Below are positions 1-15,300 of a DNA stretch of 64,000 bases, one piece after another. Made by a program: the position numbers and the translations under genes. Each line of letters starts with the position of its first letter. The stretch's first letter is position 1. This DNA comes from Arenicola marina (Eukaryota; Annelida; Polychaeta; Arenicolidae): contig OZ025260.1 in NCBI GenBank assembly GCA_964019135.1, positions 33,102,254 to 33,166,253 on the forward strand. Direction: 5' to 3'. Below the pieces are notes generated by a model. That model was not told the origin of the DNA and ran no database searches. It saw only the letters and a program-made list of their open reading frames with translations.

Positions 1-3000
1 CGCAAAGAGACACACCCCACGAGGCGCAAAGAGACACACCCCACGGGGCGCAAAGAGACACACCCGACGGGGCGCAAAGAGACACACCCCACGAGGCGCA
101 GACACACCCCACGAGGCGCAGACACACCCCACGGGGCGCAGACACACCCCACGGGGCGCAGACACACCCCACGAGGCGCAGACACACCCCACGGGGCGCA
201 GACACACCCCACGGGGCGCAAAGAGACACACCCCACGGGGCGCAAAGAGACATACCCCACGGGGCGCAGACACACCCCACGGGGCGCAAAGAGACATACC
301 CCACGGGGCGCAAAGAGACATACCCCACGGGGCGCAGACACACCCCACGGGGCGCAAAGAGACACACCCCACGGGGCGCAAAGAGACACACCCCACGGGG
401 CGCAGACACACCCCACGGGGCGCAAAGAGACACACCCCACGGGGCGCAAAGAGACACACCCCACGAGGCGCAAAGAGACACACCCCACGAGGCGCAGACA
501 CACCCCACGGGGCGCAAAGAGACACACCCCACGGGGCGCAGACACACCCCACGGGGCGCAAAGAGACATACCCCACGGGGCGCAGACACACCCCACGGGG
601 CGCAAAGAGACACACCCCACGGGGCGCAAAGAGACATACCCCACGGGGCGCAGACACACCCCACGGGGCGCAAAGAGACACACCCCACGGGGCGCAAAGA
701 GACATACCCCACGGGGCGCAAAGAGACACACCCCACGGGGCGCAAAGAGACACACCCCACGGGGCGCAAAGAGACACACCCCACGAGGCGCAGACACACC
801 CCACGGGGCGCAAAGAGACACACCCCACGAGGCGCAGACACACCCCACGGGGCGCAAAGAGACACACCCCACGGGGCGCAGACACACCCCACGAGGCGCA
901 GACACACCCCACGAGGCGCAGACACACCCCACGAGGCGCAAAGAGACACACCCCACGGGGCGCAAAGAGACACACCCCACGAGGCGCAGACACACCCCAC
1001 GGGGCGCAAAGAGACACACCCCACGGGGCGCAGACACACCCCACGAGGCGCAAAGAGACACACCCCACGGGGCGCAAAGAGACACACCCCACGGGGCGCA
1101 AAGAGACACACCCCACGGGGCGCAAAGAGACATACCCCACGGGGCGCAGACACACCCCACGGGGCGCAAAGAGACACACCCCACGGGGCGCAAAGAGACA
1201 CACCCCACGGGGCGCAGACACACCCCACGGGGCGCAAAGAGACACACCCCACGGGGCGCAAAGAGACACACCCCACGGGGCGCAGACACACCCCACGGGG
1301 CGCAGACACACCCCACGAGGCGCAAAGAGACATACCCCACGAGGCGCAGACACACCCCACGGGGCGCAAAGAGACACACCCCACGAGGCGCAAAGAGACA
1401 CACCCCACGAGGCGCAAAGAGACACACCCCACGAGGCGCAAAGAGACATACCCCACGGGGCGCAGACACACCCCACGGGGCGCAGACACACCCCACGGGG
1501 CGCAAAGAGACACACCCCACGGGGCGCAAAGAGACACACCCCACGAGGCGCAGACACACCCCACGGGGCGCAGACACACCCCACGGGGCGCAAAGAGACA
1601 CACCCCACGGGGCGCAAAGAGACACACCCCACGGGGCGCAGACACACCCCACGGGGCGCAAAGAGACACACCCCACGGGGCGCAAAGAGACACACCCCAC
1701 GAGGCGCAGACACACCCCACGGGGCGCAAAGAGACACACCCCACGGGGCGCAAAGAGACACACCCCACGAGGCGCAAAGAGACACACCCCACGAGGCGCA
1801 AAGAGACACACCCCACGGGGCGCAAAGAGACACACCCCACGGGGCGCAAAGAGACACACCCCACGGGGCGCAAAGAGACACACCCCACGGGGCGCAAAGA
1901 GACATACCCCACGGGGCGCAGACATACCCCACGAGGCGCAAAGAGACACACCCCACGGGGCGCAAAGAGACACACCCCACGGGGCGCAAAGAGACACACC
2001 CCACGGGGCGCAGACACACCCCACGGGGCGCAAAGAGACACACCCCACGAGGCGCAAAGAGACACACCCCACGGGGCGCAAAGAGACACACCCCACGGGG
2101 CGCAAAGAGACACACCCCACGGGGCGCAAAGAGACACACCCCACGGGGCGCAAAGAGACACACCCCACGGGGCGCAGACACACCCCACGGGGCGCAAAGA
2201 GACACACCCCACGGGGCGCAAAGAGACACACCCCACGGGGCGCAAAGAGACACACCCCACGAGGCGCAGACACACCCCACGGGGCGCAAAGAGACACACC
2301 CCACGGGGCGCAAAGAGACACACCCCACGGGGCGCAGACACACCCCACGGGGCGCAAAGAGACACACCCCACGGGGCGCAAAGAGACACACCCCACGGGG
2401 CGCAGACACACCCCACGAGGCGCAAAGAGACACACCCCACGGGGCGCAGACACACCCCACGGGGCGCAGACACACCCCACGGGGCGCAAAGAGACACACC
2501 CCACGGGGCGCAGACACACCCCACGGGGCGCAAAGAGACACACCCCACGGGGCGCAAAGAGACACACCCCACGGGGCGCAGACACACCCCACGGGGCGCA
2601 AAGAGACACACCCCACGGGGCGCAAAGAGACACACCCCACGGGGCGCAGACACACCCCACGGGGCGCAGACACACCCCACGGGGCGAAAAGAGACATACC
2701 CCACGGGGCGCAAAGAGACACACCCCACGGGGCGCAAAGAGACACACCCCACGGGGCGCAGACACACCCCACGGGGCGCAAAGAGACACACCCCACGGGG
2801 CGCAGACACACCCCACGAGGCGCAGACACACCCCACGGGGCGCAAAGAGACACACCCCACGAGGCGCAAAGAGACATACCCCACGGGGCGCAGACACACC
2901 CCACGGGGCGCAAAGAGACACACCCCACGGGGCGCAAAGAGACACACCCCACGGGGCGCAAAGAGACACACCCCACGGGGCGCAAAGAGACACACCCCAC

Positions 3001-6000
3001 GGGGCGCAAAGAGACACACCTCACGGGGCGCAGACACACCCCACGGGGCGCAAAGAGACACACCCCACGAGGCGCAGACACACCCCACGGGGCGCAAAGA
3101 AACACACCCCACGAGGCGCAGACACACCCCACGGGGCGCAAAGAGACACACCCCACGGGGCGCAAAGAGACACACCCCACGGGGCGCAAAGAGACACACC
3201 CCACGAGGCGCAGACACACCCCACGGGGCGCAAAGAGACACACCCCACGGGGCGCAAAGAGACACACCCCACGGGGCGCAAAGAGACACACCCCACGGGG
3301 CGCAAAGAGACACACCCCACGAGGCGCAGACACACCCCACGGGGCGCAAAGAGACACACCCCACGGGGCGCAAAGAGACACACCCCACGAGGCGCAGACA
3401 CACCCCACGAGGCGCAGACACACCCCACGGGGCGCAAAGAGACACACCCCACGGGGCGCAAAGAGACACACCCCACGGGGCGCAAAGAGACACACCCCAC
3501 GAGGCGCAGACACACCCCACGGGGCGCAAAGAGACACACCCCACGGGGCGCAGACACACCCCACGGGGCGCAAAGAGACACACCCCACGGGGCGCAAAGA
3601 GACATACCCCACGAGGCGCAGACACACCCCACGGGGCGCAAAGAGACACACCCCACGGGGCGCAAAGAGACACACCCCACGGGGCGCTTAGAGACACACC
3701 CCACGGGGCGCAAAGAGACACACCCCACGGGGCGCAAAGAGACACACCCCACGGGGCGCAAAGAGACACACCCCACGGGGCGCAAAGAGACATACCCCAC
3801 GGGGCGCAGACACACCCCACGGGGCGCAGACACACCCCACGGGGCGCAAAGAGACACACCCCACGGGGCGCAAAGAGACACACCCCACGGGGCGCAGACA
3901 CACCCCACGGGGCGCAAAGAGACACACCCCACGGGGCGCAGACACACCCCACGGGGCGCAAAGAGACACACCCCACGGGGCGCAAAGAGACACACCCCAC
4001 GGGGCGCAAAGAGACACACCCCACGGGGCGCAAAGAGACACACCCCACGGGGCGCAAAGAGACACACCCCACGGGGCGCAAAGAGACATACCCCACGGGG
4101 CGCAGACACACCCCACGGGGCGCAAAGAGACACACCCCACGGGGCGCAAAGAGACACACCCCACGGGGCGCTTAGAGACACACCCCACGGGGCGCAAAGA
4201 GACACACCCCACGAGGCGCAGACACACCCCACGGGGCGCAAAGAGACACACCCCACGGGGCGCAAAGAGACACACCCCACGGGGCGCAAAGAGACACACC
4301 CCACGGGGCGCAGACACACCCCACGGGGCGCAGACATACCCCACGGGGCGCAAAGAGACATACCCCACGGGGCGCAAAGAGACACACCCCACGGGGCGCA
4401 AAGAGACACACCCCACGGGGCGCAAAGAGACACACCCCACGAGGCGCAAAGAGACACACCCCACGGGGCGCAGACACACCCCACGGGGCGCAAAGAGACA
4501 CACCCCACGGGGCGCAGACACACCCCACGGGGCGCAAAGAGACACACCCCACGGGGCGCAGACACACCCCACGGGGCGCAAAGAGACACACCCCACGGGG
4601 CGCAGACACACCCCACGGGGCGCAAAGAGACACACCCCACGGGGCGCAGACACACCCCACGGGGCGCAGACACACCCCACGGGGCGCAAAGAGACATACC
4701 CCACGGGGCGCAAAGAGACACACCCCACGGGGCGCAAAGAGACACACCCCACGGGGCGCAAAGAGACACACCCCACGAGGCGCAAAGAGACACACCCCAC
4801 GGGGCGCAAAGAGACACACCCCACGGGGCGCAAAGAGACACACCCCACGGGGCGCAAAGAGACACACCCCACGGGGCGCAGACACACCCCACGGGGCGCA
4901 AAGAGACACACCCCACGGGGCGCAAAGAGACACACCCCACGGGGCGCAAAGAGACACACCCCACGGGGCGCAAAGAGACACACCCCACGGGGCGCAGACA
5001 CACCCCACGGGGCGCAGACACACCCTACGGGGCGCAAAGAGACACACCCCACGGGGCGCAAAGAGACACACCCCACGGGGCGCTTAGAGACACACCCCAC
5101 GGGGCGCAAAGAGACACACCCCACGAGGCGCAAAGAGACATACCCCACGGGGCGCAAAGAGACATACCCCACGGGGCGCAGACACACCCCACGGGGCGCA
5201 GACACACCCCACGGGGCGCAAAGAGACACACCCCACGGGGCGCAAAGAGACACACCCCACGGGGCGCAGACACACCCCACGGGGCGCAAAGAGACACACC
5301 CCACGGGGCGCAGACACACCCCACGGGGCGCAAAGAGACACACCCCACGGGGCGCAAAGAGACACACCCCACGGGGCGCAAAGAGACACACCCCACGGGG
5401 CGCAAAGAGACACACCCCACGGGGCGCAAAGAGACACACCCCACGGGGCGCAAAGAGACATACCCCACGGGGCGCAGACACACCCCACGGGGCGCAAAGA
5501 GACACACCCCACGGGGCGCAAAGAGACACACCCCACGAGGCGCAGACACACCCCACGGGGCGCAAAGAGACACACCCCACGGAGCGCAAAGAGACACACC
5601 CCACGGGGCGCAAAGAGACACACCCCACGGGGCGCAAAGAGACACACCCCACGAGGCGCAAAGAGACACACCCCACGGGGCGCAAAGAGACACACCCCAC
5701 GGGGCGCAAAGAGACACACCCCACGGGGCGCAAAGAGACACACCCCACGGGGCGCAGACACACCCCACGGGGCGCAAAGAGACACACCCCACGGGGCGCA
5801 AAGAGACACACCCCACGGGGCGCAAAGAGACACACCCCACGGGGCGCAAAGAGACACACCCCACGGGGCGCAGACACACCCCACGGGGCGCAGACACACC
5901 CTACGGGGCGCAAAGAGACACACCCCACGGGGCGCAAAGAGACACACCCCACGGGGCGCTTAGAGACACACCCCACGGGGCGCAAAGAGACACACCCCAC

Positions 6001-9000
6001 GGGGCGCAGACACACCCCACGGGGCGCAGACACACCCTACGGGGCGCAAAGAGACACACCCCACGGGGCGCAAAGAGACACACCCCACGGGGCGCTTAGA
6101 GACACACCCCACGGGGCGCAAAGAGACACACCCCACGAGGCGCAAAGAGACATACCCCACGGGGCGCAAAGAGACATACCCCACGGGGCGCAGACACACC
6201 CCACGGGGCGCAGACACACCCCACGGGGCGCAGACACACCCCACGGGGCGCAAAGAGACACACCCCACGGGGCGCAAAGAGACACACCCCACGGGGCGCA
6301 AAGAGACACACCCCACGGGGCGCAAAGAGACACACCCCACGGGGCGCAAAGAGACACACCCCACGGGGCGCAGAGAGACACACCCCACGGGGCGCAGACA
6401 CACCCCACGGGGCGCAAAGAGACACACCGCACGGGGCGCAAAGAGACACACCCCACGGGGCGCAAAGAGACACACCCCACGGGGCGCAAAGAGACACACC
6501 CCACGGGGCGCAAAGAGACACACCCCACGGGGCGCAAAGAGACACACCCCACGGGGCGCAAAGAGACACACCCCACGGGGCGCAGACACACCCCACGGGG
6601 CGCAGACACACCCTACGGGGCGCAAAGAGACACACCCCACGGGGCGCAAAGAGACACACCCCACGGGGCGCTTAGAGACACACCCCACGGGGCGCAAAGA
6701 GACACACCCCACGTGGCGCAAAGAGACACACCCCACGGGGCGCAAAGAGACATACCCCACGGGGCGCAGACACACCCCACGGGGCGCAGACACACCCCAC
6801 GGGGCGCAGACACACCCCACGGGGCGCAAAGAGACACACCCCACGGGGCGCAAAGAGACACACCCCACGGGGCGCAAAGAGACACACCCCACGGGGCGCA
6901 AAGAGACACACCCCACGGGGCGCAAAGAGACACACCCCACGGGGCGCAAAGAGACACACCCCACGGGGCGCAGACACACCCCACGGGGCGCAAAGAGACA
7001 CACCCCACGGGGCGCAAAGAGACACACCCCACGGGGCGCAAAGAGACACACCCCACGGGGCGCAAAGAGACACACCCCACGGTGCGCAGACACACCCCAC
7101 GGGGTGCAAAGAGACACACCCCACGGGGCGCAAAGAGACACACCCCACGGGGCGCAAAGAGACACACCCTACGGGGCGCATAGAGACACACCCCACGGGG
7201 CGCAAAGAGACATACCCCACGGGGCGCAAAGAGACATACCCCACGGGGCGCAAAGAGACATACCCCACGGGGCGCAAAGAGACATACCCCACGGGGCGCA
7301 GACACACCCCACGGGGCGCAAAGAGACACACCCCACGGGGCGCAGACACACCCCACGGGGCGCAAAGAGACACACCCCACGGGGCGCAAAAAGACACACC
7401 CCACGGGGCGCAAAGAGACATACCCCACGGGGCGCAGACACACCCCACGGGGCGCAAAGAGACACACCCCACGGGGCACAAAGAGACACACCCCACGGGG
7501 CGCAGACACACCCCTCGGGGCGTAGACACACCCCACGAGGCGCAAAGAGACACACCCCACGGGGCGCAGACACACCCCACGGGGCGCAAAGAGACACACC
7601 CCACGGGGCGGAGACACACCCTACGGGGCGCAAAGAGACACACCCCACGGGGCGCAAAGAGACACACCCTACGGGGCGCAAAGAGACACACCCCACGGGG
7701 CGCAAAGAGACACACCCAACGGGGCGCAAAGAGACACACCCCACGGGGCGCAAAGAGACACACCCCACGGGGCGCAGACACATCCCACGGGGCGCAAAGA
7801 GACACACCCCACGGGGCGCAGACACACCCCACGGGGCGCAAAGAGACATACCCCACGGGGCGCAAAGAGACACACCCCACGGGGCGCAAAGAGACACACC
7901 CCACGGGGCGCAAAGAGACACACCCTACGGGGCGCAAAGAGACACACCCCACGGGGCGCAAAGAGACACACCCCACGGGGCGCAAAGAGACACACCCCAC
8001 GGGGCGCAGACACACCCTACGGGACGCAGAGACACACCCCACGGGGTGCAGACACACCCCACGGGGCGCAGACACACCCTACGGGGCGCAAAGAGACACA
8101 CCCCACGGGGCGCAAAGAGACACACCCCACGGGGCGCAAAGAGACACACCCCACGGGGCGCAGACACACCCCACGGGGCGCAAAGAGACACAACCCACGG
8201 GGCGCAAAGAGACACACCCCACGGGGCGCAACGAGACACACCCCACGGGGCGCAAAGAGACACACCCCACGGGGCGCAAAGAGACACACCCCACGGGGCG
8301 CAGACACACCCCACGGGGCGCAAACACACCCTACGGGGCGCAAAGAGACACACCCCACGGGGCGCAAAGAGACACACCCCACGGGGCGCATAGAGACACA
8401 CCCCACGGGGCGCAAAGAGACACACCCCACGGGGCGCAAAGAGACACACCCCACGGTGCGCAGACACACCCCACGGGGCGCTTAGAGACACACCCCACGG
8501 GGCGCAAAGAGACACACCCCACGTGGCGCAAAGAGACACACCCCACGGGGCGCAAAGAGACATACCCCACGGGGCGCAGACACACCCCACGGGGCGCAGA
8601 CACACCCCACGGGGCGCAGACACACCCCACGGGGCGCAAAGAGACACACCCCACGGGGCGCAAAGAGACACACCCCACGGGGCGCAAAGAGACACACCCC
8701 ACGGGGCGCAAAGAGACACACCCCACTGGGCGCAAAGAGACATACCCCACGGGGCGCAAAGAGACATACCCCACGGGGCGCAGACACACCCCACGGGGCG
8801 CAAAGAGACACACCCCACGGGGCGCAAAGAGACACACCCCACGGGGCGCAAGGAGACACACCCCACGGGGCGCAAAGAGACACACCCCACGGGGCGCAGA
8901 CACACCCCACGGGGCGCAAAGAGACACACCCCACGGGGCGCAAAGAGACACACCCCACGGGGCGCAAAGAGACACACCCCACGGGGCGCAGACACACCCC

Positions 9001-9236
9001 ACGGGGCGCAAAGAGACACACCCCACGGGGCGCAAAGAGACACCTCACGGGGCGCAGACACATCCCACGGGGCGCAAAGCGACACACCCCACGGGGCGCA
9101 AAGAGACACACCCCACGGGGCGCAAAGAGACACACCCCACGGGGCGCAAAGAGACACACCCCACGGGGCGCAAGGAGACACACCCCACGGGGCGCAAAGA
9201 GACACACCTCACGGGGCGCAGACACACCCCACGAGG
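1..9236. repeat. Minisatellite, mixed 24-bp and 20-bp units, in oxygenase intron 8; continues off the left edge
   Basis: About 400 units of two lengths that differ by a 4-base AAGA insertion: one starts CGCAAAGAGACACACC, the other CGCAGACACACC, and both end CCACGGGG or CCACGAGG. The order of long and short units varies along the array. Each unit holds the short inverted repeat CCCC-AC-GGGG. The right third has more variant units (CTTAGAG, CCCTACG) and higher-order duplication: the block starting near 6660 recurs near 8470, offset 1810 bp. A poly-C tract follows at 9260-9276. Long open frames here come from the repeat. Confidence 0.97.
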
Positions 9237-9303
9237 TTTTGAACTGGTGACCCGCCCCCACCCCCCCCCCCCCCCCAACCCGCTGAGCTGAGAAAAGACT
9301 TAC

Positions 9304-9398
9304 CTGGTTCTTCTTTTCTTTCATTAAGAATGTAACCCCGTACGAATAGCGGTGTTTTCTGCCAATACAATTCTCGTTCACTCGGGGCAGCTCTATTT
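9304..9398 (-). CDS. Carotenoid oxygenase exon 8 (last in window)
   Basis: Residues 390-421: EIELPRVNENCIGRKHRYSY aligns to LELPRVNYAHNGKQYRY of BCO1. Acceptor TTTGCAG, donor CAG|GTAAGT. The next intron runs into the 9.2 kb satellite and off the left edge. Confidence 0.92.
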
Positions 9399-12300
9399 CT
9401 GCAAACATTGGTCATATTTAAGTATTATTTTGTTGTGTGTGCAGTGAGAGTGGTGTATAGAAACGCCTGTTATGACCAATGTGTACGTACACATATGACT
9501 TTAAGAGCTACGACCACTGTACTTAGTTACGTGGGGTCAGCACACAAAAACGCGTCTAAGTTTTTGTTGTTTTGTGGGACACATTCCATGACTCGGTATT
9601 TATCCCACATGATAACAAACAGTCGAATTTTGTTATCTATATAAGAATATGGCTGGAAATATACCATGAAATATGTTTTTGTTATTATCATAGCTGTCAC
9701 CTCCATAACGCAAATGCCAATCTCCGACAGAGATTTCTAGATCTTAGTCAGTTGAGCGAGCGCCCTCTGCCAGGAGATTGAACTAATACCCCAGTCTCTA
9801 TGAACTTCCGGTTCGCAAAAGATGGTTCCGTCGTCCCTCCACGTGGCAGAGGCAGAGGAACCAGGCAGATCCACCAGATTGGCCCCCTTATCCTGAAGAC
9901 AACGTTATACCATTTTAAAGGCGTATTGTGTAGTATGCAATTGTTAGCTAACCTTTACAATTTCTTTTCTATTTCTATTTTATTCATTTTTCTTTAAAAA
10001 ACACCATATTTTGTGCACTAAAAAAGATATCGATAGGAGACATCTTGAACACTTTTGAACTTGTTAATAAGTTGTTTTAGAATAACGTAATCGCGATCAG
10101 TTACTATATGTCAATAAAATCACCTCTTTTGGGTTGAGTGGCAGCACAAATCGGGTAAAGACGGCCTGTGGTACTGGTTTGTCACTGCGTAGATCTTTCA
10201 GTGTCAAAGACTTCACAATGGCGCAATCTGCATAGCAGGTGAGGTCCACAACCACATGATCGCCTTCCTCGTAAGCGTTGATGTGATGGAAGGTGAAGAA
10301 AGGCTCCGCCCCGTATTCAATCTTTAGCCGTTCGCCTGTCAGCTTATCGACCAAATGAATCCTCGTCTGCAATTCAAAGTCCTTCTCTGAAACTGGTTGT
10401 TTTCAACTGTAAACGTTACTGTAGAATATCTACCCATAGTAGAGTAAATCTTGGCGGAATATATGCGCGGATGAATGCCATTTCAACTGGTAAGGTTTGG
10501 GTAGTTAAACCCCGGAAACTGGCGAAACTAGGGTATTGCGCGATAAATGGTGGCCAGACGACGTCACAGGCGCTTCTCGTGAACAGGTAAATCCTTACTG
10601 CTAATTACCGAGCGACTAATGGGGCGCCTAATGTACGTTATAATGTAGTCATAGTATACGCTATAATGGACGTCATAGCGAGCGTCATAATGTGCATCAT
10701 AATCTATCTTAGATTTGTAGAGTAAATCGAGACTTACCTGTATAGCAACTTTTGGCTGTAATTTCAACCAGCAATATTAGCACTTAGCGATAACGAGCCC
10801 ACCCGTCCCTTAGAGATAACGAGCCCACCCTTCACTTAGAGATAACGAGCCCACCCGTCACTTAGAGATAACGAGCCCACCCTTCACTTAGAGATAACGA
10901 GCCCACCCTTCACTTATAGATAACGAGTCCACCCTTCACTTAGAGATAACGAGCCCACCCTTCACTTAGAGATAACGAGCCCACCCTTCACTTAGAGACA
11001 ACGAGCCCACCCTTCACTTAGAGATAACGAACCTACCCTTCGCTTAGAGATAACGGGTCTACCCTTCACTTAGAGATAACGAGCCCACCCTTCACTTAGC
11101 GATAACGAGCCCACCCTTCGCTTAGAGATAACGAGCCCACCCTTCACTTAGCGATAACGAGCCCGCCCTTCACTTAGAGATAACGAGCCCACCCTTCACT
11201 TTAGCGATAACGGGCCCACCCTTCACTTAGAGACCATAACGAACCCACCCTTTACTTAGAGATAACGAACCCACCCTTTACTTAGAGATAACGAGCCCAC
11301 CCTTCACTTAGAGATAACGAGCCCACCCTTCACTTAGAGATAACGAGCCCACCCTTCGCTTAAAGATAACGAGCCCACCCTTCACTTAGAGATAACGAGC
11401 CCACCCTTCGCTTAGAGATAACGGGCCCACCCTTCACTTAGAGATAACGAGCACACCCTTCACTTAGAGATAACGAGCCCACCCTTCACTTAGAGATAAC
11501 GAGCCCACCCTTCACTTAGAGATAACGAGCCCACCCTTCACTTAGAGATAAGGGGCCCACCCTTCGCTTAGAGATAACGGCCCCACCCTTCACTTTGAGA
11601 TAACGGGCCCACCCTTCACTTAGAGACAACGAGCCCACCCTTCACTTAGAGATAACGAGCCCACCCTTCGCTTAGAGATAACGTGCCCACCCTTCACTTA
11701 GAGATAACGAGCTCACCCTTCACTTAGAGATAACGAGCCCACCCTTCACTTAGAGATAACAAGCCCACCCTTCACTTAAAGATAACGAGCCCACCCTTCG
11801 CTTAGAGATAACGAGCCCACCCTTCACTTAGAGATAACGAGCCCACCCTTCACTTAGAGATAACGAGCCCACCTTTCACTTAGAGATAACGAGCCCACCC
11901 TTCACTTAGAGATAACGAGCCCACCCTTCACTTAGAGATAACGAGCTCACCCTTCACTTAGAGATAACGAGCCCACCCTTCACTTAGAGATAACAAGCCC
12001 ACCCTTCACTTAAAGATAACGAGCCCACCCTTCGCTTAGAGATAACGAGCCCACCCTTCACTTAGAGATAACGAGCCCACCCTTCACTTAGAGATAACAA
12101 GCCCACCCTTCACTTAAAGATAACGAGCCCACCCTTCGCTTAGAGATAACGAGCCCACCCTTCACTTAGAGATAACGAGCCCACCCTTCACTTAGAGATA
12201 ACGAGCCCACCTTTCACTTAGAGATAACGAGCCCACCCTTCACTTAGAGATAACGAGCCCACCCTTCACTTAGAGATAACGAGCCCACCCTTCACTTAGA

Positions 12301-15300
12301 GATAACGAGCCCACCCTTCACTTAGAGATAACGAGCCCACCCTTCACTTAGAGATAACGAGCTCACCCTTCACTTAGAGATAACGAGCCCACCCTTCACT
12401 TAGAGATAACAAGCCCACCCTTCACTTAAAGATAACGAGCCCACCCTTCGCTTAGAGATAACGAGCCCACCCTTCACTTAGAGATAACGAGCCCACCCTT
12501 CACTTAGAGATAACAAGCCCACCCTTCACTTAAAGATAACGAGCCCACCCTTCGCTTAGAGATAACGAGCCCACCCTTCACTTAGAGATAACGAGCCCAC
12601 CCTTCACTTAGAGATAACGAGCCCACCTTTCACTTAGAGATAACGAGCCCACCCTTCACTTAGAGATAACGAGCCCACCCTTCACTTAGAGATAACGAGC
12701 CCACCCTTCGCTTAGAGATAACGAGCCCACCCTTCACTTAGCGATAACGAGCCCACCCTTCACTTAGAGATAACGAGCCCACCCTTCACTTAGAGATAAC
12801 GAACCTACCCTTCGCTTAGAGATAACGGGTCTACCCTTCACTTAGAGATAACGAGCCCACCCTTCACTTAGCGATAACGAGCCCACCCTTCGCTTAGATA
12901 TAACGAGCCCACCCTTCACTTAGCGATAACGAGCCCGCCCTTCACTTAGAGATAACGAGCCCACCCTTCACTTTAGCGATAACGGGTCTACCCTTCACTT
13001 AGAGATAACGAGCCCACCCTTCACTTAGCGATAACGAGCCCACCCTTCGCTTAGATATAACGAGCCCACCCTTCACTTAGCGATAACGAGCCCGCCCTTC
13101 ACTTAGAGATAACGAGCCCACCCTTCACTTAGAGATAACGAGCCCACCCTTCGCTTAGAGATAACGAACCCACCCTTTACTTAGAGATAACGAACCCACC
13201 CTTTACTTAGAGATAACGAGCCCACCCTTCACTTAGAGATAACGAGCCCACCCTTCACTTAGAGATAACGAGCCCACCCTTCGCTTAAAGATAACGAGCC
13301 CACCCTTCACTTAGAGATAACGAGCCCACCCTTCGCTTAGAGATAACGGGCCCACCCTTCACTTAGAGATAACGAGCACACCCTTCACTTAGAGATAACG
13401 AGCCCACCCTTCACTTAGAGATAACGAGCCCACCCTTCACTTAGAGATAACGAGCCCACCCTTCACTTAGAGATCAGGGGCCCACCCTTCGCTTAGAGAT
13501 AACGGCCCCACCCTTCACTTTGAGATAACGGGCCCACCCTTCACTTAGAGACAACGAGCCCACCCTTCACTTAGAGATAACGAGCCCACCCTTCGCTTAG
13601 AGATAACGTGCCCACCCTTCACTTAGAGATAACGAGCTCACCCTTCACTTAGAGATAACGAGCCCACCCTTCACTTAGAGATAACGAGCCCACCCTTCGC
13701 TTAGAGATAACGGGCCCACCCTTCACTTAGAGATAACGAGCCCACCCTTCACTTAGAGATAAAAAGCCCACTCTTCGCTTAGAGATAACGTTCCCACCCT
13801 TCACTTAGAGATAACAAGCCCACCCTTCACTTAGAGATAACGAGCCCACCTTTCACTTAGAGATAACGAGCCCACCCTTCACTTAGAGATAACGAGCCCA
13901 CCCTTCACTTAGAGATAACGAGCCCACCCTTCCCTTAGAGATAACGAGCCCACCCTTCACTTAGCGATAACGAGCCCACCCTTCACTTAGAGATAACGAG
14001 CCCACCCTTCACTTTAGCGATAACGGGCCCACCCTTCACTTAGAGATCATAACGCACCCACCCTTTACTTAGAGATAACGAGCCCACCCTTCACTTAGAG
14101 ATAACGAGCCCACCCTTCACTTAGAGATAACGAGCCCACCCTTCACTTAGAGATAACGAGCCCACCCTTCACTTAGAGATAACGGGCCCACCCTTCGCTT
14201 AGAGATAACGGCCCCACCCTTCACTTAGAGATAAGGGGCCCACCCTTCACTTAGAGACAACGAGCCCACCCTTCACTTAGAGATAACGAGCCCACCCTTC
14301 GCTTAGAGATAACGGGCCCACCCTTCACTTAGAGATAACGAGCCCATCCTTCACATAGAGATAAAGAGCCCACTCTTCGCTTAGAGTTAACGGGCCCACC
14401 CTTCACTTAGAGATAACGAGCCCACCCTTCACTTAGAGATACCGAGCCCACCCTTCACTTAGAGATAACGAGCCCACCCTTCGCTTAGAGATAACGGGCC
14501 CACCCTTCACTTAGAGATAGCGAGCCCACCCTTCACTTAGAGATAACGAGCCCACCCTTCGCTTAGAGATAACGAGCCCACCCTTCACTTAGCGATAACG
14601 AGCCCACCCATCACTTAGAGATAACGAGCCCACCCTTCACTTTAGCGATAACGGGCCCACCCTTCACTTAGAGACCATAACGAACCCACCCTTTACTTAG
14701 AGATAACGAACCCACCCTTTACTTAGAGATAACGAGCCACCCTTCACTTAGAGATAAAGAGCCCACCCTTCGCTTAGAGATAACGAGCCCACCCTTCACT
14801 TAGATATAACGAGCCCACCCTTCACTTAGAGATAACGAGCCCACCTTTCACTTAGAGATAACGAGCCCACCCTTCACTTAGAGATAACGAGCCCACCCTT
14901 CACTTAGAGATAACGAGCCCACCCTTCGCTTACAGATAACGAGCCCACCCTTCACTTAGCGATAACGAGCCCACCCTTCACTTAGAGATAACGAGCCCAC
15001 CCTTCACTTTAGCGATAACGGGCCCACCCTTCACTTAGAGATCATAACGCACCCACCCTTTACTTAGAGATAACGAACCCACCCTTTATTTAGAGATAAC
15101 GAGCCCACCCTTCACTTAGAGATAACAAGCCCACCCTTCACTTAGAGATAACGAGCCCACCCTTCGCTTAGAGATAACGAGCCCACCCTTCACTTAGGGA
15201 TAACGAGCCCACCCTTCGCTTAGAGATAACGGGCCCACCCTTCACTTAGAGATAACGAGCCCACCCTTCACTTAGAGATAACGAGCCCACCCTTCACTTA

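Larger units (their letters stand above)
9399..10781. other. Introns between oxygenase exons 5-8 outside the satellites: nothing recognised
   Basis: 9399-9789, 9893-10123 and 10367-10781 are AT-rich intronic DNA, with exons 7 and 6 between them. The part next to the 26-bp satellite (10640-10700) has a weak CATAATG/CGTCATA repetition. Confidence 0.5.

Noticed and set aside
1-9236. Telomeric or subtelomeric repeat at the window edge
   Set aside because: The unit has no TTAGGG-like word, and the array lies in a gene that continues beyond the edge.
3021-9408. Many open frames of 100-780 codons on both strands (Cys/Pro/Arg- or His/Thr-rich repeats)
   Set aside because: They are translations of the 24/20-bp satellite, whose unit lacks stops. 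No domain, no start context, frames on both strands. The only real coding part is oxygenase exon 8 at 9304-9398.
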